Position numbers and translations under genes: made by a program. Source: DATNPX01 sp036702975 (GTDB lineage: Bacteria; Cyanobacteriota; Vampirovibrionia; Obscuribacterales; Obscuribacteraceae). Taken from it: 64,000 bases of DNA. Location of the stretch: contig DATNPX010000033.1 of the NCBI GenBank assembly GCA_036702975.1, positions 1-64,000 on the forward strand. Reading direction: 5' to 3'. This document shows positions 50,518-59,937 of this stretch, one piece after another. Under the pieces are notes generated by a model. It ran no database searches, had not been told where the DNA came from, and worked only from the letters and a program-made list of their open reading frames with translations. Each line of letters opens with the position of its first letter. Within the stretch, counting starts at the first letter, position 1.

Positions 50518-50951
50518 TCGTTGTGCCCATTGCCACCGGCTACGGTGCTAAACGTCAAAGGTGGAAGCGCGGGCGACTCTGTCTGGCCGAAACCATGTCG
50601 CTAAGAAGACTTTTTCATGGCGATGACGTGATCCGGATCCATCGCCGGCTTAGTCGGAAATCATTCTTTTGTTCAAAAATTTTTGCAAATGTTCCACATA
50701 TTTATCTTGCCGGGTGAGCTATCCGGAGGTTGAGGTAGGGATGCCCTATCTGGGCAGCTCAGACGTCAAGCCTGAACAATTCGGTGATTTAAAGGCTGGG
50801 CTTCAACAACTGGGGGGAGGTTGGCAATGCTCATACCTCACTTGAGGGGTCCCGTTTGTGCTGGATTAAATCTCTGTGGGCGCTGGCTAAGATCTGAGTA
50901 TCGAAGCGGTCCAGCACTTACCAACAATTTCTAATTAAGGAGTCTGAAGTC
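50518..50951 (+). other. Long structured leader of the ECF sigma factor gene
   Basis: 434 bases without an established gene. GTGCTGGA (50858-50865) and TCCAGCAC (50910-50917) form a perfect eight-base-pair stem closing a domain just before the sigma ribosome site, and CCTCA/TGAGG (50836-50847) forms a hairpin inside it. The short ORF at 50741 lies just upstream. I see no match to a known riboswitch class. AT-rich sequence at 50670-50705 could hold the promoter. Confidence 0.4.
50741..50845 (+). CDS. Possible 34-residue leader peptide upstream of the sigma factor
   Basis: ATG 50741 follows GGAGGTTGAGGTAGGG, a strong ribosome site. It encodes MPYLGSSDVKPEQFGDLKAG and a short remainder to TGA at 50843-50845. 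The peptide is not hydrophobic and has no known match. It lies in the structured leader of the ECF sigma gene, about 107 bases before it. Confidence 0.35.
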   Translation: MPYLGSSDVKPEQFGDLKAGLQQLGGGWQCSYLT

Positions 50952-51614
50952 ATGAACAGTTTGAATACAGCTAAGTCCCACTTGTCTGTTGTTCAAGGCG
51001 CGCCCAGCTACGGCACTATGTCGGATGCCGAACTTGTTATGCTCTGCAAACAAAAAGACGAGAAGGCTTTTGAGTTTCTTGTCCGCCGGCACCAACGCAC
51101 CGTATATGGTTTGCTTTTGCGACTGGCTCCTGATTGGAATGACACTGCAGATCTTGCCCAAGAAGTCTTTATAAGAGTATGGAAGGGCCTGGATAACCTG
51201 AAAAACCCACACGCATTCAAATCGTGGCTTGGGCAAGTCGCAACCCACCTTTTTTATGATGAACTGCGTAAGCGCCCCCGCCGCACGCCGGTCATATCTC
51301 TTGACCAGAGTATGTTCGGTGATGATGAAGCCGAGAACCAAACACGTGATATCGCTGATACTTCCGCGGGACCGGAAGAGTTGTTCGAACGTAAGGAACT
51401 CGACGAGGAAGTTCGCAGCGCTATAGCCACTCTTCCGCGCCAATTCCGTACAGCCATTGTGCTGAGAGAGTTGGAAGATATGTCCTATGAACAGATCGCT
51501 CAGCTGACGAATACCGACCTGGGCACTGTTAAGTCACGAATTTCGAGAGCGCGCACAAAAGTGCAGCAAGTCTTGAGACCGCGCTTCGGCGGCGAACGCA
51601 AGAGCATCGCCTAA
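50952..51614 (+). CDS. ECF (sigma-70 family) RNA polymerase sigma factor
   Basis: 220 residues. Region 2: ELVMLCKQKDEKAFEFLVRR, NDTADLAQEVFIRVWKGLDN, KSWLGQVATHLFYDELRKRP. A linker rich in acidic residues follows, then region 4: LPRQFRTAIVLRELEDMSYE with the helix-turn-helix EQIAQLTNTDLGTVKSRISR. There is no region 1.1/3, so it is group IV (ECF). AAGGAG lies nine bases before the ATG. No anti-sigma gene follows, so its control may instead act through the long leader. A weak terminator is at 51652-51681. Confidence 0.94.
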   Translation: MNSLNTAKSHLSVVQGAPSYGTMSDAELVMLCKQKDEKAFEFLVRRHQRTVYGLLLRLAPDWNDTADLAQEVFIRVWKGLDNLKNPHAFKSWLGQVATHLFYDELRKRPRRTPVISLDQSMFGDDEAENQTRDIADTSAGPEELFERKELDEEVRSAIATLPRQFRTAIVLRELEDMSYEQIAQLTNTDLGTVKSRISRARTKVQQVLRPRFGGERKSIA

Positions 51615-51651
51615 AAGTTAGGCTACTCAAATCAATAACATACAAGTTTAA

Positions 51652-51681
51652 GGACCCTTTAGCTTAACGGCTTTAGGGTCC
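51652..51681 (+). terminator. Hairpin after the sigma factor gene
   Basis: GGACCCT/AGGGTCC (51652-51658, 51675-51681) with a small inner AGC/GCT stem, 38 bases after the stop codon. No T-run follows, so intrinsic termination is uncertain. Confidence 0.5.
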
Positions 51682-51810
51682 GAGCACATTTCTATGCCTA
51701 TGTAGCGGCAGCAACCCGTGCGAGAATATACTCTTGAGCCTAAAAGCGGTTGTGTTGACCATCTAAAAGATAGGAGCAAGCCGGAACGGTACCAATTTAC
51801 GCACCTGGGC

Positions 51811-52725
51811 TCAGCCCCACTTCTTGATGCGGTCCTTTATCAGTTCAATTGTGGTGGCAGAATAAAGCTTGAACGGAAGCACACGCGTTTTCCCTGCAAT
51901 AGGCATGACCGCGTGACTGCTGGAAGAATCGCAAAGTATCAAATCTGCGTGCTTCATCATGTAATTCAATTCAACTGTGTCCGTCGGAAGCACGGTTCGA
52001 ACGGCTATCTCCTCGCCGCGAACTGATGCAATAAGTTTCGATGCGATTTTGAACATCGTTTCGCTCGCCGAAACCAATAGGACCAATTTACCCGCCGGCA
52101 ATGATGTTGCCGTTGATATCTCCGTTGCGCCAGGTTCTATATTACAAACGACAAGTCTTGTGAAATCTGTGATGTCGTCCTGAAATCCTGGCAAGTGATA
52201 GAGACTACTTACCAGCAAGGCATCGTCATAATTTTGTTTTTTCAGCTCCTCGACTGTGCAACTCTCTACCGGGATGTCCAGGTTAGGCCTCAATTCGGCT
52301 AAGAGAATTGGTGCGAAGTCAGGATTGTCTATTGCCAAAACTCTCCTGATTGGCGGACGTTTCGCGAATGTTTGAATCGTGTCTTCGAGATCTTGTTTTG
52401 AATAGCCTTGCTCGGCAACCTTGGCGAGAAACTCATTGAAGATCTCGCTCAGTTTTTGGCGTTCGTTTTCGTTGGGTGGCGCGCTGGCCCTACCTGCAAC
52501 ACGTACACCGCTCCCCTGTCTGATTTCAAGGAGCCCGGCATCAGCCATGTGGTTGTAAGCTGCAGTGACAGTGCTGTAGTGAATATCGAGCCGATCGGCG
52601 AGGGCACGAATACTCGGCAGTTTCTCTTTGCTTTTAAGAATACCTGCTGCGATTTGCAAAGCGATCTGCTCGATGAGCTGATCTCGAATCGGAACGGAAC
52701 TCTCTTTATTGATAGTGATTTTCAC
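51811..52725 (-). CDS. GntR-family transcriptional regulator with an unfamiliar effector domain
   Basis: 304 residues. N-terminal winged helix of the GntR/YtrA type (about 1-75; LPSIRALADRLDIHYSTVTA, MADAGLLEIRQGSGVRV). The C-terminal 185 residues are alpha/beta with RRVLAIDNPDFAPILLAELR, LVVCNIEPGATEIS and ADLILCDSSSSHAVMPIAG; this is not an FCD, UTRA or MocR aminotransferase domain and loosely resembles a periplasmic-binding or receiver-like Rossmann fold. The ligand is unknown. It is divergent from the membrane gene at 52917 and may control it. Confidence 0.88.
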   Translation of the reverse strand: MKITINKESSVPIRDQLIEQIALQIAAGILKSKEKLPSIRALADRLDIHYSTVTAAYNHMADAGLLEIRQGSGVRVAGRASAPPNENERQKLSEIFNEFLAKVAEQGYSKQDLEDTIQTFAKRPPIRRVLAIDNPDFAPILLAELRPNLDIPVESCTVEELKKQNYDDALLVSSLYHLPGFQDDITDFTRLVVCNIEPGATEISTATSLPAGKLVLLVSASETMFKIASKLIASVRGEEIAVRTVLPTDTVELNYMMKHADLILCDSSSSHAVMPIAGKTRVLPFKLYSATTIELIKDRIKKWG

Positions 52726-52916
52726 AGATCTGGTAATGCTCCCTCAACGCCGACGAGCTTGACTATAGTAGCGCAATTGCTGGCGGTTCAATAACAGTTG
52801 TACCGGTATACCTCTCAAATCCGTGCCCGCCCTGGTTTCCGACCCTGTCTGTGGTAGAGTCCTATGATCGGTCACGCTCGTGAACTTTGAGCAATTGCTA
52901 TGAAAGCAGCTTATAG

Positions 52917-54470
52917 ATGAAATCAAAATGGCTGGCGATTTTTTTTGCAGTCTCCTACATAGGCGTATTTGCAGTTATAGGTCTATTGGTCGCCTATATC
53001 GGCTTTTGCGATCCAGACACGTGTTGGCATTTGGCTCTCGGAAAATGGATATATCAACATCAGGCCCTACCCATGCGTGATGTTTTCTCGACCAACGTCT
53101 TTGCCATGGTGCATGTGAGCGACCGATTGCCACTCATGCAGCATGAATGGTTCAGCGATCTGCTTTTTTACTCGGTCTTCGCCTCTTCTGGTGCTAGAGG
53201 GCTCCTTGTTTTCACTGCACTCCTTGCGACTCTCTCTCTTGGCATTCTTCCAGCGATTCTGCTTCGCCGTAACAACGTGCCTCGGGCGATGGTTATTGTA
53301 TTGACCATTGCGGCAACACTAGCATCGGGATTTCGCATGTGGGTTCGTCCCGAACAGTTTTCGTTTTTGTGTCTGAGTTCTCTGGCGTTAATACAGGATT
53401 TCACTGCTACCGCCACCGGTCGAAGAGCACTTGGAATATGCATTTCGTTTACATTTGCCATCATGGTGCTCTGGACCAACATGCACGCGCTCTTTCTCGT
53501 CGGAATCGCATATTGTCTTTTGCTTGTTTGTACAGGTTTCCTCAGCGGCGACGATTACAATCTAGTCGGTCGTCGTACCGCCATCTTTATTTCGGCTGCC
53601 TTAGCTACACTCTCCACACCATGGGGCTCCGCTTTGTGGTCGTATATGATGCGCTTGCTCGGCTCATCCTACACCCATACCAATAAAGAAAATGGACCAA
53701 TTACGTTTCACGATCTGACCCATCCCACGTTCATTCCTTTGCTTCTTTTTGAAGTTATTGTTTGGACTATTTTAGTGTTACGTCATGCTTCAACTTCGGT
53801 GGGAGCTTTGCGTAGAAGGAGCGAACCATTATTGCTCGCACTTGCGGGCACCTTATTGGTGCTTTTCTTTCGGCGTTTGACGCCACTTGGGCTGATTGTT
53901 ATGTATTTTGCGATTGCCAGAAGTTACAACCTGGGGAACGAGGCCGTTTCAAAACCTGACGAGCCTGAACCTGCAGTTAGAAGATGGCTGCGGCAGCTAG
54001 ATATGCCGCTTGGACGCCTCGGAATGCCCGGATCTTGGCTCTCTTCGTCTGCTTGTCTGCTTACCGCTGCAATCGTCTGTCTAGCCACATCGTGGTTTAT
54101 GGTTGCGCCGGCGATACCGGCTCCAAGTCGGCTTTTTGTTCCACCGGTGCAAGCTTTGCAGTATCTTGAAGAAAACCAACCCGCCGGACGAATCTTGAAC
54201 GATTCGAAGTACGGCAGCATGATGACTTGGTGTATGAATCATCCGCCCGATATATTTATTGATGGACGTTTTGACAGTTTCGACAGAACGTTGATCGCAG
54301 ACTACAACAGTATGCGTCTTTGCCGGCCCGGCTGGCGCCATCTGCTCGATAAGTACAAAATTCGAACGGTCTTCTTTCCAGCCGCGGCGCCAATCGTTTT
54401 GTCACTTAAAGAAGATGCTGGTTGGCACGTCGAATTCGCCGACAGCGACTCGGTAATTCTTAGACGCTGA
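52917..54470 (+). CDS. Polytopic membrane protein, GT-C-like
   Basis: 517 residues with about ten to twelve membrane helices and a final soluble part (about 405-517; GRILNDSKYGSMMTWCMNHP, FIDGRFDSFDRTLIADYNSM). The first extracytoplasmic loop has CDPDTCWHLALGKWIYQHQA, the acidic loop-1 pattern of GT-C glycosyltransferase-like proteins. Function not established. The ATG has no clear ribosome site; a six-codon ORF (MKAAYR) upstream ends as ATGA overlapping it. Six bases separate it from convergent tadC. Confidence 0.82.
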   Translation: MKSKWLAIFFAVSYIGVFAVIGLLVAYIGFCDPDTCWHLALGKWIYQHQALPMRDVFSTNVFAMVHVSDRLPLMQHEWFSDLLFYSVFASSGARGLLVFTALLATLSLGILPAILLRRNNVPRAMVIVLTIAATLASGFRMWVRPEQFSFLCLSSLALIQDFTATATGRRALGICISFTFAIMVLWTNMHALFLVGIAYCLLLVCTGFLSGDDYNLVGRRTAIFISAALATLSTPWGSALWSYMMRLLGSSYTHTNKENGPITFHDLTHPTFIPLLLFEVIVWTILVLRHASTSVGALRRRSEPLLLALAGTLLVLFFRRLTPLGLIVMYFAIARSYNLGNEAVSKPDEPEPAVRRWLRQLDMPLGRLGMPGSWLSSSACLLTAAIVCLATSWFMVAPAIPAPSRLFVPPVQALQYLEENQPAGRILNDSKYGSMMTWCMNHPPDIFIDGRFDSFDRTLIADYNSMRLCRPGWRHLLDKYKIRTVFFPAAAPIVLSLKEDAGWHVEFADSDSVILRR

Positions 54471-54476
54471 CGGCTG

Positions 54477-55301
54477 TTATGGACCCGCTGCGTGCAACGT
54501 GCTGTAGAAGCGAATGAGAGATGGACCGAGTACAAGCAGCATAAGCGATGGCATAATCAGAAACCAAAGCGGAAATGCCATAAGTATCGGCATCTTTAAG
54601 GCACCCTCTTCGGCCTTTTGACCGTGCCTCTTGCGTAATAATTCGCTTTGCGCCCGCAGAATGGTGGCAACACTAAGTCCGAGTTTGCTCGCCTGTCCAA
54701 GTGCTGAGCCGAGCGTTTTCAATTCCTCGACGCCTGTTCGATTGTAGAGATCTTGATAGCAAGCCTCGCGGTCTCTGCCAAGGAAGATCTCTCGGCTTAA
54801 TATGTTGAGTTCCTCGTTTAGTGCCGAAGAGAGCGCGCCATCGTCGCGGGATATTTTCTGTAAAGCGGCATCTAAGCCTAAACCAGCATCAACACACAGT
54901 ATGAGAAGGTCTAGCGCCTGCGGCAATGTTTGCCTCAGCGATGTTTGTCTGTGATTTACGACAATCGTTAAACCAAGATCTGGTACGAACCAGAGCGCGA
55001 CGGCTGCCGGCACTACGATCCAGATTGGGAAGACGAAGGACAACAACAGACAAATAACAGGGGGATAAAACTTGGTCGCAGCAAGATCGCCGAGCGCTAA
55101 ATTATTTCGCCATCCAGCGAACATGAGCATCCGGTTGATCCACTCGATATAACGAACCGGGCAGACGGATAAGATGGATTTTGCCGGTTGTGCCAACCAA
55201 CCCGGGCAATGGAACCGTTCGCCTTCCTGGGAACCGAACATAAGAAGTATGCCGAGAAAACCGGCGAGAAAAAACTCTGGGTATTGCATGAATATTGCCA
55301 T
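54477..55301 (-). CDS. tadC: Tad pilus inner-membrane platform protein TadC (T2SS F family)
   Basis: 274 residues. GspF/TadC fold: helices near the N-terminus (FFLAGFLGILLMFGS) and mid-protein (PPVICLLLSFVFPIWIVVPA), a cytosolic helical domain (LRQTLPQALDLLILCVDAGL, LDAALQKISRDDGALSSALN, EELKTLGSALGQASKLGLSV), and a C-terminal helix (MPILMAFPLWFLIMPSLMLL). With TadB it forms the membrane platform driven by the TadA ATPase. Last gene of the operon; starts four bases after tadB. Confidence 0.93.
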   Translation of the reverse strand: MAIFMQYPEFFLAGFLGILLMFGSQEGERFHCPGWLAQPAKSILSVCPVRYIEWINRMLMFAGWRNNLALGDLAATKFYPPVICLLLSFVFPIWIVVPAAVALWFVPDLGLTIVVNHRQTSLRQTLPQALDLLILCVDAGLGLDAALQKISRDDGALSSALNEELNILSREIFLGRDREACYQDLYNRTGVEELKTLGSALGQASKLGLSVATILRAQSELLRKRHGQKAEEGALKMPILMAFPLWFLIMPSLMLLVLGPSLIRFYSTLHAAGP

Positions 55302-55305
55302 CTTT

Positions 55306-56277
55306 TCAGAGCCTCATCGTCGACATTTTGTGCATGACAAACACACCCAGCACCTCAAGCACCAAGGCTGCAGCAAGCAACATTCGGCCCATGCCGTCAT
55401 CTATTAGTGCTTGGAGATAGCCTGGGCTCATTATGTTGATCGCAATTGCTAGAACGACCGGCAGGCAACCAACGATCATAGCTGAAAGCCTGCTTTGCGC
55501 TGTAATCACTTTCAGTTGTCTGGCTAATTTCAGGCGTTCTTTCAGGGTCATATTGGTTTTGTCAAGTAACTCGGCCAGGCTGCCACCGACTTCTGCTTGA
55601 ATGGAGACTGCTCGTCGCATCAGGTCGAGCTCATATGATTGGAACTTCTTGGAGGAAGTGACCAATGAATCAGCCAATGGCTGACCGAAGTTAAGGCGTT
55701 GCAGCACATATTCGAATTCTTCACCGCAAGGTTTCGGGCTCTCTTGGGCAACCGCTTTCACCGCTTGAGGAATACTGTGACCGCTTCTAAGTACTGCCAC
55801 CATCAGGTCGATGGCGTTCGGCAAGAGCTCGCAAAATTTTGTTCGGCGCATGTCGGCGACTGTTTTTAGGGCAACGACAGGAACCAGACCGAGAAACGCT
55901 GATACCAAAAGCGCCACCGTTGTGTTAAGCCCGAAAGCGAAGGCGACAAGAATAGGTAGCACAAGAGCGGCAGCTTCGACCATGAGGAAAGTGGATAAAC
56001 TATCTTCCCATCCTGCTTGCCAAAGCAGAGACTGTAGCCGTTCAATCAACGGCAGATTATGTAGAAAATCGCTCAACGGCTCGATTGTAGAAGCTTTGAT
56101 TGGCTTTTTGAGAACTGTTATAGGTGTTTGCAGTTTCCCGGAATCGGTCGTATCCACCATCTGTGCAAGACGGTTAGCGATAGAGCCACGCTCTTTTTTC
56201 TTTGACCAGATGCGAGTGGCGACTATTCCTCCTGCAAGAGGAACGGAGAGAATACTCAATAGAAGAAGCGTCTTCAT
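55306..56277 (-). CDS. tadB: Tad pilus inner-membrane platform protein TadB (T2SS F family)
   Basis: 323 residues. Two N-terminal helix groups (MKTLLLLSILSVPLAGGIVA; LVLPILVAFAFGLNTTVALL) and a GspF-type cytosolic domain (LPNAIDLMVAVLRSGHSIPQ, LQRLNFGQPLADSLVTSSKK, YELDLMRRAVSIQAEVGGSL), then C-terminal helices. Its ATG overlaps the tadA stop as ATGA. Paired with TadC as in all Tad systems. Confidence 0.94.
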   Translation of the reverse strand: MKTLLLLSILSVPLAGGIVATRIWSKKKERGSIANRLAQMVDTTDSGKLQTPITVLKKPIKASTIEPLSDFLHNLPLIERLQSLLWQAGWEDSLSTFLMVEAAALVLPILVAFAFGLNTTVALLVSAFLGLVPVVALKTVADMRRTKFCELLPNAIDLMVAVLRSGHSIPQAVKAVAQESPKPCGEEFEYVLQRLNFGQPLADSLVTSSKKFQSYELDLMRRAVSIQAEVGGSLAELLDKTNMTLKERLKLARQLKVITAQSRLSAMIVGCLPVVLAIAINIMSPGYLQALIDDGMGRMLLAAALVLEVLGVFVMHKMSTMRL

Positions 56278-57740
56278 TGTTGTTCATTCTCCGTCACGCT
56301 GCTTTTCGCCCGCACTGGTTCGAACAACTCTGAATGCAGGTCTATGCTGGCTTCGCGGAACTTCGCTTCGTGGAAAGGTCTGATACCGCATCCGGTGTGG
56401 TGCCCAATTACATTCTTGGAACCGTCTAGCCCATCCTGACGGAAAATAAACAGCTCTTGCATGCTGATGATACCTTCTTGAACACCGGTTACTTCTGCGA
56501 TGCTGACGACTTTGCGAGTACCATCTTGTAAGCGCTTAATCTGAACGACCATATCGAAAGCCGAGCCTATCTGTTCTCTGATACTGCGCTGCGAAAGATC
56601 GATGCCTGCTAGAAGAACGAGTGTTTCGATACGGCTTAGGGCGTCTCGTGGTGAGTTCGCGTGCACCGTCGTCAAAGAGCCTTCGTGACCTGTGTTCATC
56701 GCTTGCAACATGTCGAGCGCTTCCGCGCCTCTGACTTCGCCGACGATGATGCGGTCTGGGCGCATTCTCAAAGCATTTTTTACCAAGTCTCTTTGCGTTA
56801 CTGAGCCCTGTCCCTCAATATTGGATGGGCGCGATTCCAGTCTCACCACGTGCCGTTGCTGAAGTCTTAACTCGGCCGTGTCTTCAATTGTGACTATCCT
56901 CTCTCGGTCAGATATGTAGCCAGAAAGCAGATTGAGCAGTGTGGTTTTTCCAGCCGAAGTACCGCCAGAAATCAGTATGTTCAATTTGGCTGCCACAGCA
57001 TGGGCTAGGAATTCAGCCATCTCGTGGCTCATCGCTCCACGCTCAAGCATCTCTTCAATTGAAAACGGTTGAGTTCTGAAACGCCGGATTGAGAGCGTTG
57101 GTCCATTCAGGGCAAGCGGAGGAATGATGGCATTCACACGCGAGCCATCCGGCAAACGTGCGTCTACGATTGGAGAGGATTCATCGATGCGTCTGCCGAC
57201 TCGAGCGACGATGCGATTTATAACGTGCAGCAAGTGCGCGTCATCTTTGAAGTGAATCTCGGTCTCTTCTAGTCGCCCGTCGCGGTCAATCCAGACGTTT
57301 TGAGAACCGTTGACGAGGATATCATTTACGTTTTGTTCGGCCAGCAGGGGTTCGAGCGGTCCAAGCCCCAGCGTCTCATGCAAAACGTCACGCACCACTC
57401 GTGCTCTTTGCTCTACATTTAACGGTAGTTGTTCTTCGTCTATGAGAATATGGAGCGTTCTTTCGATCGCTTCTTCTAACATCTCCGATTCATCGAGTTG
57501 TGTAAGCGCCTGTACATCGATGTTTTCAACAAGTCTGTTGTGGATTCGCGTTTTTAAACGTTGATATGCGCGAGTCTCTTCTTTCTGCTGATCTTCTTTC
57601 GCCCGATTGACTGTCGACAACGAGAGTCGCTTAGTTGCTGCTTCCGCTGCAGCTTTTCGAACCGGTTGTGGCAAAGACGGCTTAGCCTCGGTCTGCGTCA
57701 CCGCATCATCTTTAAACAACAGTTCGCGAAGATTTGACAC
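56274..57740 (-). CDS. tadA: Tad pilus assembly ATPase TadA/CpaF
   Basis: 488 residues from GTG 57740 (AAGGAG seven bases upstream, and the start follows the stop of the previous gene by four bases). Secretion ATPase: Walker A SGGTSAGKTTLLNLLSGYI, Asp/His boxes and Walker B region MRPDRIIVGEVRGAEALDML, and HEGSLTTVHANSPRDALSRI. The N-terminal helical domain carries TQLDESEMLEEAIERTLHIL. It powers Flp pilus assembly from the cytoplasm. Fourth from last gene block: followed by tadB and tadC. Confidence 0.96.
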   Translation of the reverse strand: MSNLRELLFKDDAVTQTEAKPSLPQPVRKAAAEAATKRLSLSTVNRAKEDQQKEETRAYQRLKTRIHNRLVENIDVQALTQLDESEMLEEAIERTLHILIDEEQLPLNVEQRARVVRDVLHETLGLGPLEPLLAEQNVNDILVNGSQNVWIDRDGRLEETEIHFKDDAHLLHVINRIVARVGRRIDESSPIVDARLPDGSRVNAIIPPLALNGPTLSIRRFRTQPFSIEEMLERGAMSHEMAEFLAHAVAAKLNILISGGTSAGKTTLLNLLSGYISDRERIVTIEDTAELRLQQRHVVRLESRPSNIEGQGSVTQRDLVKNALRMRPDRIIVGEVRGAEALDMLQAMNTGHEGSLTTVHANSPRDALSRIETLVLLAGIDLSQRSIREQIGSAFDMVVQIKRLQDGTRKVVSIAEVTGVQEGIISMQELFIFRQDGLDGSKNVIGHHTGCGIRPFHEAKFREASIDLHSELFEPVRAKSSVTENEQQ

Positions 57741-57744
57741 GAGA

Positions 57745-58614
57745 CTACTCCTTGATAGATGCAACGAGCACTTCAGATAACTTAGTTACAGCTCGTGAGA
57801 ATGCGTGATTTGGTTGCAACAAGACCGCCGGAACTGCTTCAGTTGTGCTTTGCCAAATCAGCTGGTAGGCGTTGGGTAGCCGGAACACTTCGCGGTCGTG
57901 GAATACACTATCAATTTGATCTTCAACTGCCTTGAATTTTGAGCCAGACCTATTAAGAACGCAGACCACACGTTCCTTGTCATAGCCCAGTTCCTGAAAG
58001 TCTTCCAACCAACGGCGGCACGCTGCAACACCGGCGACAGTGGCTTCAAAGACTAGAATGATCTTGGAACAATCGTCGAGCGTTGTGACCAGATGCCGGT
58101 CAAGTTTATTTGGCAAGTCAAACACCCACAAATTGGAATATGACCGTATGTTTTTTAGCGTTTGAGCCAGTTCGGTTAAATTGGTTCTGGCTGTCGCAGA
58201 GCCATCCATCGGTGGGGAAAGAAATCTGAGTGCACCAGCGGCACCCACTGTTGCGGCACAGGCTTGAAATAAGTGTTCGTCGGCTTTTGTACCTTGAGCG
58301 ACAAGCTCTAATAGAGAATGTGGTGGCACTTGCCCAAGTGTGTGCGCGATGGTCGGCAAGTGCAGATTGCCATCGACGAGGGTTATGGCGTTTCGGGCAG
58401 CCAAAGCTGAGGCGAGATTTATCGCTACAGTCGTGGCTCCGCAACCACCTTTTGCTCCTAGAACAGCAATCGTTGGGGAAGGAGTTTGCAAGTCTGCTTT
58501 TGGAGTCTGCGGGGCGGAGTTAACGACTTGCTGCACGGAACCTGAAAACAGAGATGGCAGCTGCGTTTGGCTGGCATCATCTGAGGTTGTTCGGCTGAAG
58601 AATCTATTTAGCAT
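57745..58614 (-). CDS. TadZ/CpaE-like ParA-family ATPase of the Tad system
   Basis: 289 residues. Deviant Walker A GAKGGCGATTVAINLASALA near residue 50, then LVDGNLHLPTIAHTLG and VFDLPNKLDRHLVTTL. The family positions the pilus at the pole. The usual N-terminal receiver-like domain is missing and replaced by about 48 Ser/Pro/Gln-rich residues. Twelve bases after tadG and four before tadA. ATG with a weak GAG upstream. Confidence 0.86.
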   Translation of the reverse strand: MLNRFFSRTTSDDASQTQLPSLFSGSVQQVVNSAPQTPKADLQTPSPTIAVLGAKGGCGATTVAINLASALAARNAITLVDGNLHLPTIAHTLGQVPPHSLLELVAQGTKADEHLFQACAATVGAAGALRFLSPPMDGSATARTNLTELAQTLKNIRSYSNLWVFDLPNKLDRHLVTTLDDCSKIILVFEATVAGVAACRRWLEDFQELGYDKERVVCVLNRSGSKFKAVEDQIDSVFHDREVFRLPNAYQLIWQSTTEAVPAVLLQPNHAFSRAVTKLSEVLVASIKE

Positions 58615-58626
58615 TGTCGGTTCGCT

Positions 58627-59937
58627 CTAGTGACCGGTGGGCGATGGTGGTGGCGGCGGTGGCAATGCCCGCGGGGACAAACTGGGTGCAAGCACGACTC
58701 CCGTAGGTCTGGCACTGACGATGTTGGTGTTGAGGTTGAGGGTGCGTGGCATGAATGGTGAACCGGTAGGTGGTGGTGGCAGCAACACGCCGGGTTGAGA
58801 CGGATTGGCCGCATACCCTGTAGCGCTGCTGGCATTGCGGCAGGGCAACGAGCTAGCCAGATTGAGGGTCAGTGCAAAGGGCGGTGTTCCAGTTGAAAGT
58901 GCTGTATAGACGAGAGTTCCCCGCGCGAATCCAACTACCTGATTGCCCTGCAAAACTGGTAAGTAGAATGCGAAGCCGTTCTTTAGCGCTAGAGTAGTCT
59001 TGACCGCGTTGATGACTTGAGGCTGTGAAAGAGTCTGCAAGGAATATGAAGCCAGTTGATCGCCTCGCTCGACCGAAGCTGGTGGCAGATTCTGTGATAT
59101 GTTGCCAGAGAAGTACTGCAAGAGATTTTGCAAGGTGGCGGCGCTGCCTGCGCCTCCAAAACCGGTTACGCTTCCTGGATTAGGAGAGACGTCAACAAAG
59201 GACCCTTGAATATGATTTGCTTGTGCGGTGCCACCAAATTTGGTGACGAGATCGATGGTAAGATTAGTTGCTTGTCCGCCCTGTGCATGCTGTTGAAACT
59301 GTGCGTAATTAAGCGCAAGTGGGAAGGTAGCGAACCCCACTAGGTCTGCGGCCCTGGTGTTGGCCTGCGAGTTGAGTGGAGCGCCAGGACCGATGCGAGA
59401 TGCTGGTTGCCCAATTACTTCCACCATTCGGAAAGGGCTGATTGTAGAAACTCCTGCCGGGACTGTTGGTTGGGAGAAGCCTACATAGAGGAGAGGCAGA
59501 AAAAACGCAGTCAGGGCACTCTGACCGGTGCGACGCCCGGTTACCTGGAGAAAATATTCTTGGTTGGGACCAGCCGCTTCCGCCGGATTGGGGACGAAGG
59601 TGACGTCGGTCGCGGCAAATGGTACTGTCGCTTGTTTGTTCGTTGGACCGTTAGGTGCCACGTTCCATAAAGCCGTATTGTTCATGATGGCGTTTTGTGC
59701 GCGTTGTTGCGCTGAAGTCATCTGGTATGTGCTGTCAGTGTTGGTCAACAGCGATAGCCCATAAAAAGCTGCTGTTTGCGCAGCGTATTCAAGCTGATTA
59801 ACAGCCTGAAAATCATTCATCATATCGACAGCCACACCTAACATAGACAGAAAAAAAACAATCGACACAGCCACGAAAGGCATGACCGAGCCAGTTCTAT
59901 TTCTTTCTCTGAGCCTATGATTAGTTTGCCGGGACAC
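58627..59937 (-). CDS. TadG-like pilus-associated protein
   Basis: 436 residues from GTG 59937, which has GGAGG six bases upstream inside the end of the cpaB-like gene; the frame to 60015 is a shadow. An N-terminal Tad helix (GSVMPFVAVSIVFFLSMLGV) and a conserved 'AVDMMNDFQAVNQLEYAAQT' segment, as in TadG/TadE-like proteins. The rest is extracytoplasmic and Gly/Asn/Pro-rich, ending in a proline-rich tail (PSLSPRALPPPPPPSPTGH). No von Willebrand domain typical of larger TadG proteins is apparent. Probably a minor pilin or anchoring component. Confidence 0.84.
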   Translation of the reverse strand: MSRQTNHRLRERNRTGSVMPFVAVSIVFFLSMLGVAVDMMNDFQAVNQLEYAAQTAAFYGLSLLTNTDSTYQMTSAQQRAQNAIMNNTALWNVAPNGPTNKQATVPFAATDVTFVPNPAEAAGPNQEYFLQVTGRRTGQSALTAFFLPLLYVGFSQPTVPAGVSTISPFRMVEVIGQPASRIGPGAPLNSQANTRAADLVGFATFPLALNYAQFQQHAQGGQATNLTIDLVTKFGGTAQANHIQGSFVDVSPNPGSVTGFGGAGSAATLQNLLQYFSGNISQNLPPASVERGDQLASYSLQTLSQPQVINAVKTTLALKNGFAFYLPVLQGNQVVGFARGTLVYTALSTGTPPFALTLNLASSLPCRNASSATGYAANPSQPGVLLPPPPTGSPFMPRTLNLNTNIVSARPTGVVLAPSLSPRALPPPPPPSPTGH

